Below are positions 50,901 through 59,900 of a stretch of DNA of 64,000 bases, piece after piece. Both the position numbers and the translations under genes were made by a program. Source of the DNA: Struthidea cinerea (lineage: Eukaryota > Chordata > Aves > Passeriformes > Corcoracidae); assembly GCA_013397865.1 (NCBI GenBank), contig VZTI01003257.1, forward strand, positions 124,001 through 188,000, in the 5' to 3' direction. The first letter of the stretch is position 1. Each line of letters begins with the position of its first letter. The notes below the pieces were generated by a model, which saw nothing but the letters and a program-made list of their open reading frames with translations, was not told the DNA's origin and made no database searches.

Positions 50901-53900
50901 TGGTTGCATTCATGCGGTTGCTGGAGTTTCTCTATACAGGAAGGCATTTGGCTTGCTCCAGAGCCAGGTGAGTAATCTGGAGTCTTGCGTTTTATTGGCA
51001 TTTCAAGTGCTTAATAATGTAACTAAATAGAAATAACTATTCTTCAAGTTTTCCTCCTTTTTTTGATAGTTTTTTATTTGAGGGGGCCTGTAATTTTGAG
51101 AAAATAGGTACATTAGAGAAGGAGAAGGAGTCGTATTTGCAGTGACAGAGCCATGTACAGTGCCTTAGGGCAGTAGAGATAATAGACAGGCGGCTCAATG
51201 ATTACATGGAACTGAAGTCCACTTATGCCCTTAGAACAGAATTGCAGAGGCTGAATTGCAATGATGTCGTGGTCTTTGGCATTGGGGGCACTCTCTCAGT
51301 TTTGAGAAGATAAACATCATTAACATAGCAGATTAATGATCACTGCAAACAGCCTCTGGTACATGTGGGCAGGTTACTTGTTTTCAGGTCATCAAGCACT
51401 TCTGCAGTTTGACCTGTGTTTCAGTTTTTAAAAGATGAAGGAGGAATGAAGCATTTTTTTGCATTTTAATATTTCACTTTTAATTTAATTTTGCTAAACA
51501 TGCTTAATCAATGAGGAATTGCTTAAAAAAATTAATATTTTTTATCTGTTGCTGTATCTAGTTTACCCATCTGTCTGTGACAGCCAGAAGGGACAGCAGA
51601 GACTGGTGCAGCCTTCATTTCCCCAGAATGAGATGGAAGCCTCAAAGCTGGAGCAAGAATATGTACACAAGGTGTATGAAGAGATTGCCACACACTTCAG
51701 CAGTACCAGGCATAGCCCATGGCCCCGAATTGTAGAGTTTCTCAGGTCCCTGCCGACAGGGTCAATAGTGGCTGATATTGGTTGTGGTAATGGGAAGTAC
51801 CTAAGCATCAGCGAGGATTTGTACATGGTAAGTAGTAGCGACTGTAATTTGTTTTTGTTGGTTCTGGTGTTTATTCTATCATGCACTTGTAGCATGCTGG
51901 AGGTTCAGGTTGGCATTGGAAGAATGCCGAGAACAGAAAGCTATTTCCTGATCCAAGATCAGTTACCAATTGTCTTAAGTTTCCACATGTATTCATTATG
52001 TGCATTGCCTTTTTCTTTTTTTCAAAGCCACTTTTGCTTTGTCATTCAAAATATGTTGAGAAAAGTAGTAATGGATGCAGTGGATTGAAAAATTGTCATG
52101 GATGGTTTAGCCTTTTTTGTCACTGTTGTTGAATAAATTTATTAAATGGTTGGGCAGTTTGAATGCTTCCAACAAGATTTTCACTTGGTTGGTGGGTGGG
52201 TGAAATCTCCATGGGCAACACTATTTTTCATATGTCCTCTTCAGTTCCTTGTGGCCTGGTGACACGTCTCATTTGTGAATGATGTCATGTTTGGCTGTTC
52301 CACCTCTGGCTCTGTGCACAGGCCCACTAAATAAAATTCACAGGGAAAACTTTGGTACAGATTTATGGCCTTTCTCTCACTCCCTTTTCTTTGCTTTTAG
52401 ACAGTTCTAACATGATTCTTGCTCATATGCTCTCTTTTGCTGTCTCATAGTCTGTACTTAGTCCAGTTCTACTTCTCTCCCTTCCTGTCAGGGAGAGATG
52501 AAGTATATACAAATATGAACCAAGAGATAGCTTTCATTGCAAATATTTAAAAAACTTTGGGGGGGGCGGGGGGGGGAAGAATCACACTCGCTGTTTTAAC
52601 CCAAAAGAAATCTCAGAGAAGTGTGTGTTATGGTATCTGCTCTCTCCTGTTCCAGGATTGTCCGATTCTTTCACATGTTTGTCCTGTGAAATACTCTGAA
52701 ATCCATCAGGCTTGAAAACTTCTATATAGGGCAAAGCATTCATTATTGATAATAAAACTTGGAGTTGTTTGTCTCAGGAGTTGCTGTCCTGCTATTTATA
52801 TTCAGCTAAAAAAGATAAGTTGTTATTTACAATCCTGTTTGTATTAGTAAATTATCTCCCTTACTGTTCTTATGGGCTAGAATAGTATCACCCAATTAAT
52901 GAGTAGGCATCTTTATGCCTGACTGCTGTAGCCTGTGTGTAATTATTAATTTCAGTACATTTCAGTCTTTCAGTCCTGACTCCTGTAAGAAAAATCAACA
53001 AGCCTAAATAGAGAGGAGAAATATTTATCAGGGTATCATGAAGCTCGACTGGTCCTAGAATGGATTTGGTCAATTGCAGTTGTGGAGGTCTGTGGTAGAC
53101 TTTTAAAGTGAAATTAATGCAAGATGCTGTGTTCAGAAATTGCCAGCCCTGGTCTGTTTCCTGGAGACCACAGTTAACCAGCTAAGGAAAAGAAAGATCA
53201 CACTAGCTGGCAGTCAAAGGAAAGCCAGCTCCTCTCCTCTATTACTTTAGGAGTCACCTCATTTCATATGTGTCTGCAGGAGAGATAAAAAACGTGAAAA
53301 ATAACAGTGAAAGGGAGGAAACTATTAAAGAAGCAGTTGAAACAGTTGAAAAACAGAATCTGGGAATTGCTTCATTCAGTTGGCCTCCCTAGACATTTTA
53401 TTTTCCACTGGTGACAACTAGCGGTTCTTAGATGGAGATAGACTCTAGACTTTGCATTTGGTTGTTTTCATCTACAAGTCAGCATAGAGCCTCAGGAGGA
53501 TGGATGTGACTCTTTCTTTCTACTAGATTTATTTTTCTGTAGCAGCCAAAGTAAGGTTAAAGAAAACCCTGTGTTTATTGTGTTTACAAATGTTTTTAAA
53601 CTTTTGACAAGGTATCTCAAGTGCTGTTAATTCCATCTACCATGGTTTAGGCATGGAGCTGAGGGTGAGGGATTACAGAATGTTTTATATATCAGGTGCA
53701 TTGTTGGGATAAAAGGGGTGCTCCCTAGATGCAGGGCATCAGTTTTCTCCCTCATTTACTCCTCTTTAGTTGGAGGCTTAAAAACCAGGCATAAACGTAG
53801 TCCATTCTACATCTTTTTTTTTGTGCACAATGTATTGGAGCTCTTAGTCCAGGTCCTACCGGGAAAGAAGCAATAAAGCAGTGCTGTGAAATTAGGAGTT

Positions 53901-56900
53901 GTGTAGGGATTGGGTGGAGCACTGTTGGCACAGCTCTGTAGCTTGGGGTGTTTTGACTCAGAAGTACTGAAAACCTGAGGCAAGCATTTCCTGAAGGCAA
54001 GCAATATGCTTTACAGGTTATTTTGCACTTTTATGCTTTAGGTAGCAGTGCTAATGGTAGATCAAAGCTAAGGTAGCTCTCCTGATGGTTTTAATCTTCA
54101 GGTACTGTCTGAAAACGTCTCCACTGTGGCCTGTGCTGTTGCACTTGCTTCAGTTTCTCTGGATGATTACATGCAGCCTTATTTACCTGAGTATCCAATG
54201 TGACAATGAAATGCACGAGTCCATCTATGCTCAGCAAAAGTGACAGTGCTGTAATGGCTGCATTATTCTGACACAGTGCGAGAGCAGCAATTTCATGACA
54301 AACTCAGATTAAGAATGTTTCAGCTGGAGATGGAATCCATGTCTGATGTAGCTAGCACAAAGGCTGGAAAAAGGTTGAATTTAATAGAGTTTCAGATTAC
54401 TTTTTCTGTCTTGTCCACCTCTTTATTGTTAAAATGAATGCAAAAAAGAGACGTTCTTAGGGTTGTTTTTCCACAATTCTCTCCCCATCCAACCTCATTT
54501 GGGGGAATTACTTTAACAGATTTTATTTAGGTGCTTTCAACCTTAATATTCGTATCTGTAGGCAGAGCTTACAGATTTTCATTTTTACGTATTTTTATGG
54601 AACACTGTGTTTCAGCCTTAGCCATTCCCCCAGTTACCACAAGGGTTTCATTGATGTTATGGCAATGATCTCATCCATTGCTATGTGCTTTAGCTTTGTC
54701 TCCTTGTTTCCAGTGTTCAGATAGGTGTGATGATGTGTAAGTCTCTGCAGGAATGTTCAGCATCCTCACTGGGCTAAAGTGTGAATGAAAAGTCATTGAA
54801 GTCTTTCAAATTTGTGGTTTACATTTTTAATTGAACTGATAAATTGGTGGGAAATTCAATGGCAAACAACTGAAAATGCCACAGGGTAGATATTTTTTCT
54901 TTTTATATAAAGAAATTACTCTACTTGACAGGGTACTGATGATAGGAAAAAAATTATGACAATAGTGGAGCCAAAATTATTTGCTTCAATACAGACATTC
55001 ATATTTCTGTCGTGTGTGTCATTCAGAGGTAGTTGGTAACGTAGTTTGCATTTCACAAGACCTTGTAAGACACCTTTTTGCTGTGCGATGTGCGTCTCTG
55101 TTTTCTGCATTACTGTCCCAAACTGCGACCTACTAGAACTATATAAAAATTTGATTTTTCCAGGGTGTGGGGCAGAAAGACAGTGAATATCTACTGTGGT
55201 ATGGTTGCATAATGTTGGGTGGGTTTTAGTTGCACTGGGTTTGTATAGACTGGGAATAGATTCCTGTCCCAAGGACTTCTTAGTAGTGGAAAAAGCAGGA
55301 GGGACAAAACCAATTAGTAAAGGTATACCTGGAGTAAGTTCCCCATATCTTAGCAGTTGAAGGGCAAGGGAGATGAACCTCTCCTGCCCTTTTCTCTCAG
55401 TGAATAACAGTCATTAAATGGATGAGAGATCTGGGAAGAGAGCTCAGAAAGAACTGGCAAGAGCAGCACAAAACCAGAATGAATGCTGAGTGGGTCAACT
55501 TGGTTCTGTTGCTTTGTCACTGAGAAATGAATTCTGGGTCTTAGGCACAGCACTTTGTTTTCAGAGATACCCTGATTATATGCAATGGAAAACCAAAACA
55601 CTACGTGAAAGGAATGCTGAAAGCCTGACTCAGACTAATTGTTTGCTGGAACGTAATTTGGTTTCTTGAGCTTTTCATGCTATTAGGTGTAGCTGAGGCA
55701 TTTCTCTGGAGAGCCACATAATTCCATTCGGTGGCTGGATTTCAGAATTAGATGTCGTTTTGTTCATCGCTTTGTAATGTGCTGAATAAATCAGGTTCCC
55801 AGATACTTAAATGAACTAAGTCTACCAGACTGAGTTAGTTATAATGAGATAATGTAGACAGAAAATACATAGTGGTGGGTAATGTCTACCTGTCTTTACC
55901 TATCTTTATTTCAGCATGCAGGAGGATTTATCTTTTGCAGATTTGCAGCATCATTACAAAGGAAGATATTTATTAGTGTCTTTGGCCCCCCAATGATCTA
56001 TACCAAACCACTGCATTAAGCAGATTTTATAAAACCTACTTTAGGTACTCCTCGCTGAAAAAGTGGAGGTGAAGGTGCATGGGAACGTGAAGGAACAGGA
56101 TGGCAGAACTGCCTGTTATCCATTTCCAGGAAGCCAGTACAGAGTGCTGCAAACTCAGACAAGTCACAGGTGTTATACTTGTTTTTCCCTCCCTTCTCCT
56201 CTTGTGTCTTGGTCTTTTTTTTTTTTTTATATATTTTGGTTGTCTAAAGGTTTGCATTATCCAGTGTTCCCAGAGAGGGTGTGGTATGCCTGATGACACA
56301 CCTTTGCCCCTTTCCTAAGTTTTGTGTTTGCTGGGGTTCTAGTTACAGTGTTACAGGCCTCCATACTAATGCAGATTTCCTGTCTTAAAATAAGAGTTGG
56401 GTGCAGTTAGTATTTATCCTTATACACTGAAAATCAGTGCCTGAAATCCAAGTGGATTTCAATCACAGTACCTGTCAGCGGCCACTGTGGAGCTCCTGTG
56501 AGGCATTGTTTATGTGACAAAAAGTGGTGAAGAGAGGGGTGGAGGTACTTCCCAAAAAGGCAGGGATGTGGGAACGGATGTCTGGATTATAATTATTTTG
56601 AAATATCACATAGAGAGAATTCTAGTAAGGATGCTAAAGTTGCCTAGCTTCAGCGCCAGGCATCTGTGGTGACTCCCTGTGTTCACCGCTTATGCATATA
56701 TGCATAGCACCTATTGTCATGTTTACATTTAAAACCACGTGAAGTTGTAGCCCAATATACCTATTTTAGAGCAGCTGTGTGTTCAAAGTGTTCTGTTTCA
56801 AGGTCTCCATTTTCATTGCGAAACAGCATCTTTTGCTTTGGATGTATATTTGCTTTAGAAAGTATGTCAATACAAGTAAACCTGACTTCATAATATTTGA

Positions 56901-59900
56901 TATAATTTAGATGCAAATGAGGACTTTGCATTCTGGCAGTCACGCCTTTGTTCTCATTCTCAGTTCATTGGATTTCATCAACATACATTGTAGTCCTTTT
57001 CAAGGTCATTTTGGGAACAGGGGATTGCGTTCCATTATCCAGCCCATTTTTACTCTAGATGTAGAGGGCCAAAGCAATTCTTTCTGGGAAAGCTTGCCAT
57101 CAGTGGAAGCTGCAAATATTCTTCTTCCTTCTTCTTCCAGCAGTGAATTTGGTCCTTCGAGTTTTATTATTAAGTACTGCAAGCCAATGTCTTAATTGCA
57201 GAAGTAGTTAAAGGTACCGGTAATGAGGTGTGTAATCGCTAACATGCAGGTGGTCAGAGTAATTTAAAGACACTTCAGTTGGCTGCCAGTGTCAAATGAT
57301 AGGGTTTTGTTTGCTTTCAAGTAAACAAGAGTTTCCTTTTTTTGTTCATAAACAATGCAATGCACTCAGTGCTTTAGTAAATTCGAGAGACCAAGGAATG
57401 AATGTGAAGAAAGCAATGTTAGGGTTGATCTTTTCAGGTCTGTTCACTGCTAATTGGCAGGATAATATGTACATATTCATAGTTTCTGTGGAGGATTATC
57501 CTGTATTGTCGGGTTGGCATTTTCACAACTGTTTCATTTACTTTGGATCAAAAGTCAGAGACCCAAGTAGAAGTTAGCTCACTGGTAAGCTTTCAGGACA
57601 TAAGACTGGAACAGAATTCTAGTTTTCTTCAAAACTGTGATGGTAGGCTGAAAGATAAAAGGATTTGAATGGATAAAATGAAAAATTATGATGGAAAATA
57701 AATATATTTTCATTAATCGTTGCAAAAGAGGTTTTTAATTTTAGTGGTACTGTTGTCTCTTCTGGGTTGATTAAGCAGAGCAAGTTGTTTGCTATTCTTC
57801 TTGCATCAAAGATGGTTTAGTATTCTTTCAGTGTCAAATGCAATAAACACTGTCAACATTAATTATTTAGGATTCTGAACCTGTTCTCTGCTATCTACTT
57901 GTTGTTGGTCATTGAAAACAAACAAATTTATTATTCTCATACAAGCAAAGTTTGATATACAACCTGGTAGCAGGGCTTTGGTTTGAGTATTCAGTGTGCA
58001 CGGCAGACATGAAAACAAGGATGGCGCAGGCCTCACTCTATTTCTTTCAGAAGGCATCTCGATCAATTTAGATTTATTGCTTTTATGCAAGCATGTAAAA
58101 AAAACACTTCTAGATGCTGATTTTTCAAAGATGGTAAGTTTTGTCTTACTGCCTCTGACGTGGACACTGGGCAGGGTTTAAAGGGGGAAAAAAATTCATG
58201 TTTCATGAGGTGTTCTGAAATGGCCCTTAGGGGTTATTGTACTGGACTGTATAGAACCTTGGAAAGTTATACTGTGCTTAAATTTTTTGTGGATCATGAT
58301 ACTGAGGAGTAAGAAGAAGATATCTGAGCACTTCTTTATTTACACTGAAATGACAAAACCTGGTTGATGAGTGAAGCTGTATGCCATACTTTAGTGATGC
58401 CACCAAAGTCACTGGATAGTTGTTTACACTTGTAGGTCAGCTTTTGTGAGTTCAGTATTTGGGTACTTCAAATGTTATCAAATCACAAATGGCAGTTGAA
58501 ATGAAAAGAAAATACTGAGGTTAGGTCACCTCTCATTTTGCTCATTTCAAGACAACTTAAATGGGTTTTGAAGAAAAGTTAGATTGAAATCTGGTCCGTC
58601 TTAAGCTGGTTCAAAATCAGTGTGCTATAATAAGCTAGTATCCAGTCTTTCATCTTTGTTTTAAGTAAGCATCAAAGTTGTTTTCTTTTTGTCTATACCT
58701 GGGAACTATATACTCCCCTTAAAGATATTTTCTCACACTTGCTCCTGTTTTGATTTTAAACTGTGTTCCCTCAGTGGGAGACTGTGATGACTCTATTACT
58801 GTTAGCATCAAGTGAGAATCATATTCCAGTCTTGTAATTATCCTCTTATGAAAAGCTTAATGAAACATTTTCTATTCTAGGTTGGCTGTGATCGCAGTAA
58901 AAACCTGGTGGATATTTGTGCAGAAAAACATTTCCAGGCGTTTGTCTGTGATGCCCTGTCAGTGCCAATCCGCAGTGGTTCTTGTGACGCCTGCATCTCT
59001 ATTGCTGTAATACACCACTTCTCAACAGCAGTAAGTCACCCCTCCTCTCTCTGCTCCACTGTACTGTTGTATTGCTGTGCAAAGCTGCCAACACTACAGT
59101 ACAAGCAAAGGCAAGAACAAAATGGGAAGAAATCTAAGGTTTGCATTTGGTGTAAGCAGTTGTCAGAGCAGAGTTAAGCTGTTGTGCTACTGCTGTGTCG
59201 CTTTCAGGGTGCCGGGGGTGAGCAACTTCAGGGTGCCGGCTGTGGCCTTCCTAGAGAAAGCATCCTGCCAGGGAAGGGCTTTTCTAGGGGCTTCAGCAAC
59301 TTCCCTGAGTGGCAGGTAATTTCAGCAAGTGTAGCGATTTCTCAGCTACAAGTGATTCCAGCTCTGGTGACTCAGCTCCTTGTGAAATCACCCCGGCAGA
59401 ACAGGAGCTTCATATGGCAGTTCCACAGAGGTAGCTTTATTGTCCAGCAGCCTCTGTGAAGGGGAGGCCAGGCACGAGAACTCCCTATGGAGGGGCAGAA
59501 ACAGGGGTCTTTTTTATAGGAAAGGCAGGGGGTGGGGTAGAAACCAGTTAGCCAACTGGGTACAAGGTATTGCCATAAGGAAGCAAGGCATGCTGGGGGT
59601 GGTTCACTTGGTCACCATAACCTGAGGTAGGTTGCTTATCTCTGGTTCGACTCCTTTTGGCCTCAGGATGCTCTCCTCCAAGGGAGTGCCAAGGGCTCAC
59701 AGCCCTCCACACTGCTGCTTCTTAGACTTTCTCTGATTGTCAGATACCCTTGCTCCCCCTGAAGCTTTGGTCCTGATGTTTGGGTTTCATTTTCATGTGC
59801 TTGCAATTAATGACACTGGAGAAGGGGGCTCTACTTTGGGAGTCAAGAGATGTATTGTTTCCAGGCTCAGATCTTGGGCAGGTCTTGTGATTTTGGGTTT

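Larger units (their letters stand above)
51828..58880 (+). other. ALKBH8: ALKBH8 intron 10 (7.1 kb)
   Basis: Contains a G-run at 52559-52576 and a 16-bp palindrome at 56691-56706. No transposon or additional gene was recognised; open frames are short and unlike known proteins. Confidence 0.7.

Noticed and set aside
51828..52088. Read-through of the exon 10 frame into intron 10
   Set aside because: A clear GTAAGT donor ends the exon and exon 11 continues the protein in phase; the rest is intron.
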